Below are positions 16,151-25,324 of a stretch of 64,000 nucleotides of DNA, piece after piece; positions within the stretch are counted from its first letter, which is position 1; every line of letters begins with the position of its first letter. Below the pieces are notes generated by a model. That model did no database searches. It was not told the DNA's origin and saw only the letters and a program-made list of their open reading frames with translations. The position numbers and the translations under genes are program-made. Location: positions 1,984,001 to 2,048,000 of the forward strand of contig NZ_CP142884.1 of the NCBI RefSeq assembly GCF_040760075.1, given 5' to 3'. This stretch comes from Sphingobacterium sp. R2 (GTDB lineage Bacteria; Bacteroidota; Bacteroidia; Sphingobacteriales; Sphingobacteriaceae).

Positions 16151-18274
16151 ATGAAAAAGAAAAATTTTGGTCTTATCCTCATGATGATAGGTATGGCAGG
16201 TACGGCGACAACTGGTTATGGACAACGGTTAACATATCCCACGACAACGAAAGGGACCGTCGTGGATGAATTTTGGGGGGAAAAGATTGCAGACCCCTAT
16301 CGCTGGCTGGAAGATGATCGTTCAGCGGAAACAAAAAACTGGGTAGAGGCTGAGAACAAGGTCACATTTGATTATTTGAATGCAATCCCGTTCCGCACAA
16401 AACTGAAGGATCAATTAACCGAAATATGGAATTATGAAAAAATAGGAACACCCTTTAAGGAAGGGGGCTATACTTATTTTTTTAAAAATAATGGCTTACA
16501 GCAGCACGCGGTGCTTTATCGTAAACTAGGGGATAAAGGTACAGAGGAAGTTTTTTTGGACCCGAATACCTTCTCGAAAGATGGATCGACTTCATTAGCG
16601 GACGTTTCATTTTCTAAAGATGGTAGCCTAGTCGCCTATTCTATTTCTGAAGGCGGATCGGACTGGCGGAAAGTCATTGTACTGAATGCCAAAGATAAGT
16701 CACCTGTGGGAGCCCCACTCGTAGATGTTAAATTCTCCGGTATCGCGTGGAAAGGAAATGATGGGTTTTATTATTCAAGCTACGATAAGCCAAAAGGGTC
16801 TGAACTTTCTGAAAAAACAGACCAACATAAATTATTTTACCATAAACTCAACACAGCACAGTCTGACGATAAATTGATTTTTGGAGGTTCTGCAACACCA
16901 AGGCGTTATGTAGGTGCTTCGTTGACAGATGATGAACGGTTCCTCATTATCTCCGCAGCAAATACGACGACGGGAAATGAACTGTATTATCAGGATCTCA
17001 AGCAGCCGAATAGCAAGATTGTTTGCTTACAGGACCATTTTGATGCCAATACAAATGTCGTTGACAATATTGGGGACAGTTTCTTACTGGAGACAAATTA
17101 TAAGGCTGCCAACAACCGTTTGGTTAAAGTAGATTTGAAGAATCCTGCAGAGGAGAACTGGAAGGATGTTATTCCGGAGACTGAAAATGTCCTTTCGATC
17201 AGTACTGGAGGGGGGTATCTTTTTGCAAATTATCTGAAGGATGCCGTTTCTGTTGTGATCCAATACGATTATACCGGTAAGAAGATTAGACAAATAGAAT
17301 TGCCTGGCATTGGTACAGCGAGTGGCTTTTCGGGTAAAAAGACAGAAAAAGAAATCTATTTTGGTTTTTCAAATTACATTACACCGTCTTCGAGCTATAA
17401 ATTTGACGTAAATTCTGGAAGCGCTACACTTTATATCAAGCCTAAAGTAAAGTTTGACTCGGATCAGTATGAATCTAAACAGGTGTTCTACACATCCAAA
17501 GACGGTACGAAAGTTCCGATGATTATTACCTACAAAAAGGGGATCGCTCTGAACGGTAAAAACCCGACGATTGTGTATGGTTACGGGGGCTTTAATATCA
17601 GCTTAACCCCTGGCTTTAGTACTTCCGTTGCGGTGTGGTTAGCAAATGGTGGTGTTTATGCTGTTCCGAATCTCCGTGGGGGCGGCGAATATGGTCAGAA
17701 ATGGCACGATGGTGGTCGGCAGTTCAACAAATTGAACGTCTTTCATGATTTTATTGCAGCAGCCCGTTACCTGCAGGAGAATGGGTATACATCACCGGAG
17801 TATACCGCTTTAAACGGAGGATCCAATGGTGGCTTACTTGTTGGGGCGACAATGACAATCGATCCCAAAATTGCTAAAGTTGCTCTTCCCGAGGTTGGTG
17901 TTTTGGATATGTTGCGTTACCATACTTTCACGGCGGGTGCAGGGTGGTCCTATGATTATGGTACGGTCAGTGATAGCAAAGAAATGTTTGACTATCTGAA
18001 AGCGTATTCGCCGGTGCATAATGTGAAATCTGGCGTTTGCTACCCGGCAACAATGGTCTTTACCGGAGATCACGATGATCGTGTGGTGCCGGCGCATTCC
18101 TATAAGTTTGCTTCAGAGCTTCAGGCAAAGCAAGCCTGTGATAATCCTGTATTGATCCGTATTGAGACAAAAGCCGGTCATGGTGCTGGAAGGTCTACAG
18201 AGGTTCTGATCAATAGTACTGTGGATAAATATGCTTTTGCACTTTGGAACATGGGAATAAAGACATTAAAGTAA
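16151..18274 (+). CDS. prolyl oligopeptidase (S9A), exported
   Basis: A serine peptidase that cuts short peptides after proline. It is 707 residues long. The ATG at 16151 gives a signal peptide (MKKKNFGLILMMIGMAG, cut near TTGYGQ). A seven-bladed propeller covers about 80-430, and an alpha/beta hydrolase domain holds Ser558 (GGSNGG), Asp643 (GDHDDRV) and His677 (KAGHGAG). The N-terminal DPYRWLEDD motif is typical of the family. The frame extends upstream to a TTG at 16076 behind an AGGAGG; that start would bury the signal peptide, so I prefer 16151. It is followed by a strong terminator. Confidence 0.95.
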   Translation: MKKKNFGLILMMIGMAGTATTGYGQRLTYPTTTKGTVVDEFWGEKIADPYRWLEDDRSAETKNWVEAENKVTFDYLNAIPFRTKLKDQLTEIWNYEKIGTPFKEGGYTYFFKNNGLQQHAVLYRKLGDKGTEEVFLDPNTFSKDGSTSLADVSFSKDGSLVAYSISEGGSDWRKVIVLNAKDKSPVGAPLVDVKFSGIAWKGNDGFYYSSYDKPKGSELSEKTDQHKLFYHKLNTAQSDDKLIFGGSATPRRYVGASLTDDERFLIISAANTTTGNELYYQDLKQPNSKIVCLQDHFDANTNVVDNIGDSFLLETNYKAANNRLVKVDLKNPAEENWKDVIPETENVLSISTGGGYLFANYLKDAVSVVIQYDYTGKKIRQIELPGIGTASGFSGKKTEKEIYFGFSNYITPSSSYKFDVNSGSATLYIKPKVKFDSDQYESKQVFYTSKDGTKVPMIITYKKGIALNGKNPTIVYGYGGFNISLTPGFSTSVAVWLANGGVYAVPNLRGGGEYGQKWHDGGRQFNKLNVFHDFIAAARYLQENGYTSPEYTALNGGSNGGLLVGATMTIDPKIAKVALPEVGVLDMLRYHTFTAGAGWSYDYGTVSDSKEMFDYLKAYSPVHNVKSGVCYPATMVFTGDHDDRVVPAHSYKFASELQAKQACDNPVLIRIETKAGHGAGRSTEVLINSTVDKYAFALWNMGIKTLK

Positions 18275-18315
18275 ACAGGCAGCTCGAAGCTTCAAGATGA
18301 GGTTGCTATCGAAAT

Positions 18316-18352
18316 AAAAGTCCCGATCCTTAATTGGATCGGGACTTTTGTC
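18316..18352. terminator. intrinsic terminator between convergent genes
   Basis: A perfect 14-bp stem (18316-18329 with 18336-18349) with loop TTAATT and flanking A and T runs. It serves the prolyl oligopeptidase gene and, on the other strand, probably the thioredoxin-like gene. Confidence 0.88.
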
Positions 18353-18388
18353 TTTATGGATGATCAGGATAGGCTCTTATGGTTACAT

Positions 18389-19627
18389 TTAGTTTTCCCA
18401 AGTTTTTATTCCTTTCATCATCTTTTCAAGCGTTTCTTGATAGATCGGACGATCATCCTCACTGGCCATTTCGACGGCTTTGTTTTGCCACTTGATCGCT
18501 TTTTCTTTTTCCCCTTTTTTATAGAGTAGATTGGAGTAGGTGTCCAAGAATGCGCTGCTCGGATCTTCAATGATCGATTTTTTGCTCCAGCTTAGTGCGG
18601 ATTCAATACAGGCCGGATCGCTGCTGTTATTAAAGATAGTCCAGGCAAAAGTGTTTAATTGATGTGGCGTAAAATCTTCTGATGATAGATAATCATTGAT
18701 GGTATTCTTCATCGCCACATAATTTTTCACCTGAAGGTAATAGTGTGCTCTAATCTTCTTGAACATCGGAACGAAATCGATGTCCGGATATTTTGCCGTC
18801 AGTTCATTTTGATAACTATCCCAGTTAGGTTCGTGCTTGGCGTCTATTTTTATCTGGAATAATTCGTTGACGACAACATTTGCCAACGTACGGTTGGCAA
18901 TACCGGGTGACTCTAATAGGATATCTATTTTTTCTTTATTGTTCCGGATCAGATTAAAAGCTTTGGAATTGGTAAATTTTGCTGCAGCTAATAGAATATG
19001 CACGTTCTCCTTTTTGAACAACTCATCTGTCGCTAATGAATTTGCTAAGGTATTTTCTGCCTTGCGCGCAGTGTTTTCATCGTAGGCAACATTCGCTGCT
19101 TTTAGCATCTGCTTTGCCGTGTAGATGTCCTGCGGTCTTTTATCGAATTTTTTTAACAGGGTGTAATACTGTGTTTCGGTATTTAGCCCATCCATTACAT
19201 GGCCGACAAATTCAGGCGCATCGCTTGCTCCAACAATGCGATGTACAACTTGTCCATTGGGATTAAAGATAAGAAATGTGGGAAACGATTGAATATTATA
19301 TTCATTAGAAATAGCACGCGCATCGGCATACCATTTTTTGACGTTGGTATTGTCAGATTCTGTGGAATCCATTTGTACCCTAACACTCATAAAGTTTTGA
19401 TTGATGGGCTGTCCAACCTGTTCTAGCGGAAAGATTTCATTACTCATGTATTGGCATGGACCACACCAGGTCGCAAATAGCTCCATTAAGATAAATTTGT
19501 TTTCAGCTTCTGCGCGCTCCTTTAGTTGTTTCCAACTCAATCCATTTATAAATTTCACACCCTTAGTCTGGGCATGAGCCAAATTCCCGAATAAAATCGT
19601 AAGGCACAATGCGATTATACTTCTCAT
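18389..19627 (-). CDS. exported thioredoxin-fold protein with C-terminal TPR-like region
   Basis: A 412-residue protein. A signal peptide (MRSIIALCLTILFGNLAHAQ) is followed by a thioredoxin domain (about 25-140) with the redox motif C55-G-P-C58 in LFATWCGPCQYM and the conserved cis-proline region QSFPTFLIF. The rest is helical, with TPR-like units near the end (KGEKEKAIKWQNKAVEMA). It probably reduces or isomerises disulfides of envelope proteins, and the TPR part would hold partners. The ATG at 19627 is preferred over a GTG two codons upstream. Substrates are unknown. Confidence 0.85.
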   Translation of the reverse strand: MRSIIALCLTILFGNLAHAQTKGVKFINGLSWKQLKERAEAENKFILMELFATWCGPCQYMSNEIFPLEQVGQPINQNFMSVRVQMDSTESDNTNVKKWYADARAISNEYNIQSFPTFLIFNPNGQVVHRIVGASDAPEFVGHVMDGLNTETQYYTLLKKFDKRPQDIYTAKQMLKAANVAYDENTARKAENTLANSLATDELFKKENVHILLAAAKFTNSKAFNLIRNNKEKIDILLESPGIANRTLANVVVNELFQIKIDAKHEPNWDSYQNELTAKYPDIDFVPMFKKIRAHYYLQVKNYVAMKNTINDYLSSEDFTPHQLNTFAWTIFNNSSDPACIESALSWSKKSIIEDPSSAFLDTYSNLLYKKGEKEKAIKWQNKAVEMASEDDRPIYQETLEKMMKGIKTWEN

Positions 19628-19683
19628 ACTCACTCAACAAAAGATTCATAATTATGCTTAAGTTATCAAATTAATCTGAAAAC

Positions 19684-19721
19684 AAAAACACCTCGGATGT
19701 TTTAATTTCAGAGGTGTTTTT
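19684..19721 (-). terminator. terminator after the C1 peptidase gene
   Basis: An 11-bp stem (19684-19694 with 19711-19721) with a 16-base loop. Read on the minus strand it ends in Ts, 18 bases after the stop codon. Confidence 0.75.
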
Positions 19722-19738
19722 GCGGATTGATAAATCGT

Positions 19739-20926
19739 CTATTTAATATTTATCTTAGCCTTTAAATCTTTTGTTAGGCCGTCTTTGTGTAACATCAAAG
19801 AAGTTGTTTTGTAACGTACGAATTCTTTTGTGGCATATAAGTAACCGTGGTAGTCATTTGTTGTGCCCCAAGAGTTTTTAACGATGTAATATTCTTTTCC
19901 GTTTTGATCTTTCACAAGACCGACAATGTGCATACCATGGTCATCAGTTGTTTGCCAGTTGTCAAAAGCTTTTTGTCTTTCTTCGGCTGTCACTTTTAGT
20001 TCCGGTTTAGGACCCACGAACATGGTTGATTTTTCTTGCTCCGTCATTTCCTCGAAAGGTTTTTCAGGTACATAAGCAACTCCGTTTTTCCAGGAGAAAC
20101 CTTTTTCAGATACGTCAGTTGCCCAAGCGACAGTATAACCCTTTTGTAAAGCGTTGTCAATGATATCCGTTAAATCGTTCATTTTAACGTTGTAAAAACG
20201 GTCGAATGACCAGTTGTCTGGAATCAGCAATACGAACTGGCTGTAATACGGATGATCGGTTACGGAAGCAAGACCGACATAGTCGTCTGGATTGATACCG
20301 ATTACCTGATCTGCAAAGGTACGTGGTGTGTAGGATTTACCGTTATAGTCAAATTTCTCAGGAACCTCTCCAAGGTAAGAATCCATGGCAGCGGTATAGG
20401 CTTTCTCCCAGTTTGGTGTCAATGTTTTGCCCTTCACTACTGCCCCCAACATAGCGTCCAACATAGAAGTCATTTCGCCAAAGTTGTTACGGGTAGTACC
20501 GTAGTGGAGACCTGTATACGCAGATTGCGGCATTGTCCCGTATTTACGAAAGGAGTTCAATACATCATGGAATTGACCGCCCTCGCCCAATGATAATCCA
20601 CCATGAAGACGTACATAGGTACGTGCTTTGTCTAAGTATGTGTTCCGCGCAGTATAAATCTGAGATATCTCAACCGGTTTTTTACCCATACGAATCATTT
20701 CAGACTCTAGAAAAGAATTACCTGAATAAGACCAACAAGTACCTGATGAACCTTGATTTTTGATGGATGTGTTGCCTAGGTTGATGACTTCAGTAAAGGT
20801 AAATCCAGATTTGCTATTGTCATTTTGATTTGCTTTTAGCGCATTGATCAAATTGTCTTGTGCTTGTACTTGGAAAGACGCTGCAAAAAGTGAAGCGGCT
20901 AGTACAATCGTTTTATTCCAATTCAT
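19739..20926 (-). CDS. C1 family cysteine peptidase (bleomycin hydrolase / PepC-like), exported
   Basis: A papain-fold aminopeptidase of 395 residues. A signal peptide covers about 1-22 (TIVLAASLFAASFQVQAQ), unlike the cytoplasmic PepC of Firmicutes. The catalytic Cys64 lies in SSGTCWSYSGN after the oxyanion Gln58, His330 in TDDHGMHIVG and Asn351 in VKNSWGT. Residues 100-320 hold the long insert typical of bleomycin hydrolases. It is a single gene with its own terminator. The location is probably periplasmic. It is one of several exported peptidases in this stretch. Confidence 0.92.
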   Translation of the reverse strand: MNWNKTIVLAASLFAASFQVQAQDNLINALKANQNDNSKSGFTFTEVINLGNTSIKNQGSSGTCWSYSGNSFLESEMIRMGKKPVEISQIYTARNTYLDKARTYVRLHGGLSLGEGGQFHDVLNSFRKYGTMPQSAYTGLHYGTTRNNFGEMTSMLDAMLGAVVKGKTLTPNWEKAYTAAMDSYLGEVPEKFDYNGKSYTPRTFADQVIGINPDDYVGLASVTDHPYYSQFVLLIPDNWSFDRFYNVKMNDLTDIIDNALQKGYTVAWATDVSEKGFSWKNGVAYVPEKPFEEMTEQEKSTMFVGPKPELKVTAEERQKAFDNWQTTDDHGMHIVGLVKDQNGKEYYIVKNSWGTTNDYHGYLYATKEFVRYKTTSLMLHKDGLTKDLKAKINIK

Positions 20927-21084
20927 AGTTAGTATGTTGTTAATTTAATGTGGTGCTAAAATAAATAAATAAAATTGAGTAAGATCAATTCCTCTGTAAA
21001 ATAATTGTGCTGAAAAATCTTCTGTTTTTATGTTAATGTACTGCTAGGCAGAGAAATTATGAAAGTTTTCTAAGGTTAAATAGG

Positions 21085-21112
21085 AATGGTCAGAATTTTT
21101 ATTCTGACCATT
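21085..21112. terminator. perfect hairpin downstream of terC, possible terminator
   Basis: A 12-bp perfect stem (21085-21096 with 21101-21112) with a T4 loop lies in the 267-base gap between terC and the C1 peptidase gene, 82 bases after the terC stop. It has no T run on the minus strand but an AT-rich tail on the plus strand. The rest of the gap holds nothing I can name. Confidence 0.4.
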
Positions 21113-21193
21113 ATATTTTGTTTAGTCTATCATGTGCTGCCGATTGCTACAACATTTCACCACGATAAGCATAATTTTTTCAATCCGTTTCGC

Positions 21194-22246
21194 CTAATCC
21201 GCGATGGAAGACTTTTTTGGAAAAAGTAGCGAAGCAATAATACTTAAAGCGAGGATACCGATAATAACAATCAGTGAATGTGTTGTCGTAAAGCCAACTT
21301 CAGCCAACCAATGGTGGAGCAGCATCTTTAGTCCAATGAAGACCAATAAAAACGCTAAACCTACTTTGAGGTATTGGAACTTGTGTATGATATTGACCAA
21401 TAGGAAAAACATTGACCGTAAGCCTAGAATCGCAAAAATGTTCGAAAAAAATACAACATAGGGGTCTTTGGTAACGGAGAAAATCGCAGGAATAGAATCC
21501 ACGGCAAAAATGAGATCGGTAAATTCAATCACCAGCAATACGAGAAAGAGCGGAGTCATGTATTTTACACCGTTCTCGACATGGAAAAAATGTCCACCAT
21601 CTAGTTTAGGAGTTACTTTAAAGTAGCGCGAAGCGAATTTAACGACCGGGTGATTCTGTGGATCGACTTCCTCTTCCTGGTTACGGTTAATAAACATTTT
21701 GACACCTGTAAAGACTAGGAAAGCGCCGAAAACATACAGAATCCAGCCAAACTTAGCAATAAGGGTGGCACCAAGGAATATAAAAAGAAAACGCATAATG
21801 ATTGCGCCCAAAATACCCCAAACCAAAACTTTATGGTAATAACGCTCTGGAATACCGAAAGAGGTAAACAGTAAGACCATAACAAAGATATTATCTACTG
21901 ACAAGGCGTATTCCACAACATAACCAGTAAGATATTCCAGGCCAAGATTCTTATTATAGACATCGAGACTGGCCGCTAGATCGCCGGGAATAATTTTAAT
22001 ATCGTGGTGATGTTTGGCGATGACCTCTTGGAGGTGATTCAAATCATGGATATTGTGCAGTTCAAATCCATAGTGACGTAGCAGCCAATAGAAGCCTAAG
22101 GAGAATAAAACCCAAATGGCACTCATAATACTCGCCATCTTCAGGCTGACAGGTTTGTCGCCTTTAGAAAATAACCCAAGATCTATTGCAAGCATAAGCG
22201 CAATGAAGATGAGAAATCCACCAAAAAACATTAATTCGTGACTCAT
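21194..22246 (-). CDS. TerC/Alx-family membrane protein
   Basis: A 350-residue integral membrane protein with eight to nine hydrophobic helices. Family motifs with paired acidic residues in membrane segments are VEYALSVDNIFVM and EFTDLIFAVDSIPAIF. Alx/TerC proteins export manganese and help in metal loading of secreted proteins in other bacteria. A His-rich loop (VIAKHHHDIK) and an extra segment at 70-105 are absent from many short members. It lies one base after the polyprenyl synthase gene and is probably translated from the same message, so no private riboswitch is expected here. Confidence 0.92.
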   Translation of the reverse strand: MSHELMFFGGFLIFIALMLAIDLGLFSKGDKPVSLKMASIMSAIWVLFSLGFYWLLRHYGFELHNIHDLNHLQEVIAKHHHDIKIIPGDLAASLDVYNKNLGLEYLTGYVVEYALSVDNIFVMVLLFTSFGIPERYYHKVLVWGILGAIIMRFLFIFLGATLIAKFGWILYVFGAFLVFTGVKMFINRNQEEEVDPQNHPVVKFASRYFKVTPKLDGGHFFHVENGVKYMTPLFLVLLVIEFTDLIFAVDSIPAIFSVTKDPYVVFFSNIFAILGLRSMFFLLVNIIHKFQYLKVGLAFLLVFIGLKMLLHHWLAEVGFTTTHSLIVIIGILALSIIASLLFPKKSSIAD

Positions 22247-22247
22247 T

Positions 22248-23219
22248 TTATTTTTTTCTTTCTGTTGTGTATTTTACCAATTGCTCCAATCCGGCTTTGT
22301 ATTCGCTGTCTGGAAAGTCTTTCAATATTCGAAATGCATCTTGTTGGTATTCCAGCATCTTATTTGTAGCGTATGCTAACCCACCACTTTTACGGACAAA
22401 ATCAATGACTTCAGCAACTTTTTGCGCATCCTCATTGTGGTTTTTAACTAAATTAATGATTCTTCGTTTTTCGCTGGCAGTAACTTGATGTAATGCATAA
22501 ATGAGCGGTAAAGTTATTTTCTTCTCTTTGATATCATTGCCGAGGGGTTTGCCGACGTCATCTAAACCAAAGTCAAACAAATCGTCTTTAATCTGGAATG
22601 CAATTCCAATTTTTTCACCAAATTGATGAAGTTTATCTACTGTTTCCTGATCTGCATTTGACGAGGCCGACCCGCAAGCACAGCAAGAAGCGATTAGCGA
22701 GGCTGTTTTTTTTCGGATCACTTCAAAATAAATAGACTCTTCAATATCCAGTTTACGAGCCTTTTCGATCTGAAGCAATTCACCTTCGCTCATCTGTTCA
22801 ACAGCTTCGGATACAATTTTTAGTAAGTGATAATCCTGATGTTTTACGGAAAGGAGTAAACCTCTTGACAATAGAAAATCACCCACCAAAACAGCAATTT
22901 TATTTTTCCATAGTGCATTGATTGAAAAAAATCCTCGACGTTCGTAGGAATTGTCCACCACATCATCATGTACCAAAGATGCCGTGTGCAACAACTCTAC
23001 AAGAGCAGCACCACGGTAAGTGGATTCATTAATTCCGTTACATATGCCCGCTGAAAAGAATACAAACATCGGCCGCATTTGTTTGCCTTTACGTTTGATC
23101 AAGTATTGCGTAATGCGATCCAACAAGGGGACGGAGCTTTTCATCGAAGCTTTGAATTTTTTCTCAAACGCTTCAAGTTCATCGACAATAGGACGTTGAA
23201 TCTCTCTTAATTTTGACAT
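22248..23219 (-). CDS. trans-polyprenyl diphosphate synthase (IspB-like)
   Basis: It condenses isopentenyl diphosphate units onto allylic diphosphates to make the long side chain of menaquinone. It is 323 residues long. The first Asp-rich motif is Asp85-Asp86-x-x-Asp89 (LVHDDVVDNSYERRG), and the second is Asp212-Asp213-x-x-Asp216 (QIKDDLFDFG). The residues before the first motif are small (TASLVH), which in this family goes with long products. Conserved GKQMRP is at 45-50. It is the first gene of a unit with terC. Exact chain length cannot be read. Confidence 0.93.
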   Translation of the reverse strand: MSKLREIQRPIVDELEAFEKKFKASMKSSVPLLDRITQYLIKRKGKQMRPMFVFFSAGICNGINESTYRGAALVELLHTASLVHDDVVDNSYERRGFFSINALWKNKIAVLVGDFLLSRGLLLSVKHQDYHLLKIVSEAVEQMSEGELLQIEKARKLDIEESIYFEVIRKKTASLIASCCACGSASSNADQETVDKLHQFGEKIGIAFQIKDDLFDFGLDDVGKPLGNDIKEKKITLPLIYALHQVTASEKRRIINLVKNHNEDAQKVAEVIDFVRKSGGLAYATNKMLEYQQDAFRILKDFPDSEYKAGLEQLVKYTTERKK

Positions 23220-23266
23220 GAATTAGGGTGAAATACCAAAATAGTTAAAGCTTAAAGATAGTGATT

Positions 23267-23833
23267 TTATGACAACTCTTCGGCTGCTTTCTCCAGATTT
23301 TTGTACCATTCCTCACCGTAAGTGCGGATTAGCGGATCTTTTAAAAACTTAAAGACAGGTACCTGCAGTTCTTTCCCGAATGAACAGGCATCTTTACAGA
23401 TATGCCAACGATCATAGTGAAGCACGTCAAATTCGGGATAATGTGTTGTCCGTATAGGGTATAGGTGACACGACACAGGTTTTCGCCAATGGATCTCGCC
23501 GAGTTCGTAAGCTTTTTCAATAGCACATTTTGTGATGCCATTTTCCCAGGTTACATAGGCGCATTCTTTATTACCATCAACACAGGTAGTCGTCAGATCA
23601 CCATCGACATCAATGACATATTTGCCTTGCTCCTCAATCGCTTCAATACCTTTCGCTGTCATATAAGGCTTTACTTTAGGATAAATCTCCTCCAAGATGG
23701 CCTTTTCACTTTCCAATAACGGGGCGCCCGAATCGCCTTCTATACAACAGATTCCTTTGCACTTTGATAAATTACACACAAAGTCATTGTTGATGAGATC
23801 TTCGTGTACCAATACATTTCCTACTTCAATCAT
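23267..23833 (-). CDS. DUF3109 family cysteine-rich protein
   Basis: A 188-residue protein of a conserved Bacteroidota family of unknown function. It carries a dense cysteine set (CNLSKCKGICC, TTCVDGNKECAY, ITKCAIE, PVSCHLYPIR, HICKDACSFG) suggesting a bound metal or iron-sulfur cluster, in the style of YkgJ/zinc-or-iron chelating proteins. The start at 23833 (MIEVGNVLVHEDL) is chosen because the longer frame back to 23974 overlaps the upstream gene by 136 bases and is not family-like. It follows the DUF3108 gene by 5 bases. Confidence 0.85.
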   Translation of the reverse strand: MIEVGNVLVHEDLINNDFVCNLSKCKGICCIEGDSGAPLLESEKAILEEIYPKVKPYMTAKGIEAIEEQGKYVIDVDGDLTTTCVDGNKECAYVTWENGITKCAIEKAYELGEIHWRKPVSCHLYPIRTTHYPEFDVLHYDRWHICKDACSFGKELQVPVFKFLKDPLIRTYGEEWYKNLEKAAEELS

Positions 23834-23838
23834 TCTAC

Positions 23839-24624
23839 TTATTTTGAGTAGCTTGCTCGTTGTCCCAATTTGTACTTTAATCCACTTGCTTCCAGTAATT
23901 CTAACGTTACTGAGCCGATTAAAATATCGACATTGGCTTTGACCGGAATACGGTTGCCATCGTTGGTTACCCACAAATAAAGCTTGCTATTTTTTTTAAA
24001 TATACGTCCCGGTTTGATTTCGGGACTGAATTTGAGGCACTCTAATGTGCCTAATTCTGTTTTTATCTTTTCTATTCCAATATATTGTATGCCTAAGGTA
24101 GCAATCTCATCATTCAGAAAATAAGTCAGCTTAAAAGATTCTCCCGGTTTAACCGTTGACAGATCCAGGTTGCGCGCAAAATAGTAGGAAGAAAGTAAGT
24201 CAAAAGTTTGATCTACTTTCGAATTAAATGTTCCTTTATTACCGACAACGGTATTTGTCGCTTGGTTGAAGCGTACCTTATCATTCCTTCTGTACCCACC
24301 TTCGCGAATGTTTTCGGTATAATAATACGGTAAAAATGTTTTACTGTTAATATACGAATTGTATTCATTGCGCACCGTATATATCGCAAAGGCACCTGCA
24401 GTCTTACCTGCTGCATATAAATGAAAGGAGGGGTTTCCAGCTCCATCCTTTGTATCTTCAACAGTTAATGTTCCTGTTGCGGCGGAAATAAAACCATAGC
24501 GGAGTTTATACTTTAATTTCTCCCCACCTTTAAATGCAGATTCTTTTAAATGCGGTAATTCTTGAGCAAAAGCAGTACTTACTACCACGGATAAGTAAAA
24601 GAGCAAAGTCGATATAAGTTTCAT
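23839..24624 (-). CDS. DUF3108 domain exported protein
   Basis: A 261-residue protein with a signal peptide (MKLISTLLFYLSVVVSTAFAQ). The body is beta-rich with the family pattern GGEKLKYKLRYGFISAATGT and ILIGSVTLELLEASG near the end. DUF3108 proteins are periplasmic and of uncertain role; the fold resembles lipid- or lipoprotein-handling beta-barrels. It is directly upstream of the DUF3109 gene and probably co-transcribed with it. Confidence 0.8.
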   Translation of the reverse strand: MKLISTLLFYLSVVVSTAFAQELPHLKESAFKGGEKLKYKLRYGFISAATGTLTVEDTKDGAGNPSFHLYAAGKTAGAFAIYTVRNEYNSYINSKTFLPYYYTENIREGGYRRNDKVRFNQATNTVVGNKGTFNSKVDQTFDLLSSYYFARNLDLSTVKPGESFKLTYFLNDEIATLGIQYIGIEKIKTELGTLECLKFSPEIKPGRIFKKNSKLYLWVTNDGNRIPVKANVDILIGSVTLELLEASGLKYKLGQRASYSK

Positions 24625-24741
24625 GTAGGTAAGTTTACGAAATTTGTTTGAAAAGGAATGTTAATTTCATTCAAATAAATTTAACTTTTGGGATTAAATG
24701 AGACGTTCATAGACAATGACTTATACATCGGTGTGATTGGA

Positions 24742-25263
24742 TTACTTAGGCTGTACTCGTTTAAATACAGGTACGGTAGAACAAGGCTCGCCATACATAA
24801 TGCTTTTTGCCACTTTGCTTAGTTTTACCGTAAACTGTACGAATACAGACTCTGGAATAAAGGTGTCGCCACAGCCCTTTACTACTACACGCTGATCCCG
24901 AAATTGTTCCATGTCAATCCGTTCAATAGCTGCAGCATACTGCATGCGTAATAGTTCATCCGCGTCTCCGAAGATGATTGTTGCTGCATAAGGTTCCAAT
25001 TTGTTGGCCAATAACATGTAAGCCCAGGTAGGCACAATGGCATCTGCACTACAAGTAATTGCTACATGTTTACCGGCATATTGCGACCAATCGTTTGTCT
25101 TAATGAACTCGCGGAAATCCTTTTCTTTAAGAATCAAGCCATGGAAGAGATTATCCTTAATATCATATACCACATTGTCTGCTTGTGGATGGTAGTTGGC
25201 CAAGTCAACTGTGACTAACCCACTTTGCGCAACTTTGTTGACAATATTTGTTTGAATATCCAT
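24742..25263 (-). CDS. DUF2480 family protein
   Basis: A 173-residue cytoplasmic protein of a family confined to Bacteroidota as far as I know. Recognisable segments are NKVAQSGLVTVDLANYHP, LFHGLILKEKDFREFIK, NDWSQYAGKHVAITCSADA and IVPTWAYMLLANKL. No catalytic motif is known. It stands between the DUF3108 gene and the PpiD-like gene, and ends in KRVQPK. Function unknown. Confidence 0.85.
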   Translation of the reverse strand: MDIQTNIVNKVAQSGLVTVDLANYHPQADNVVYDIKDNLFHGLILKEKDFREFIKTNDWSQYAGKHVAITCSADAIVPTWAYMLLANKLEPYAATIIFGDADELLRMQYAAAIERIDMEQFRDQRVVVKGCGDTFIPESVFVQFTVKLSKVAKSIMYGEPCSTVPVFKRVQPK

Positions 25264-25271
25264 ATTTACAT

Positions 25272-25303
25272 CAAAAAAAAGCCGGACGATAATTCGTCCG
25301 GCT
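25272..25303 (-). terminator. terminator after the ppiD-like gene
   Basis: A perfect 10-bp GC-rich stem (25280-25289 with 25294-25303) with loop TAAT. On the minus strand it is followed by a run of eight Ts. It lies 21 bases after the stop codon. Confidence 0.9.
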
Positions 25304-25324
25304 ACAAATTTACTTAAAAATCTT

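Noticed and set aside
23834..23974. N-terminal extension of the DUF3109 gene
   Set aside because: It overlaps the end of the DUF3108 gene, and the extra residues have no family match. The ATG at 23833 fits the family.
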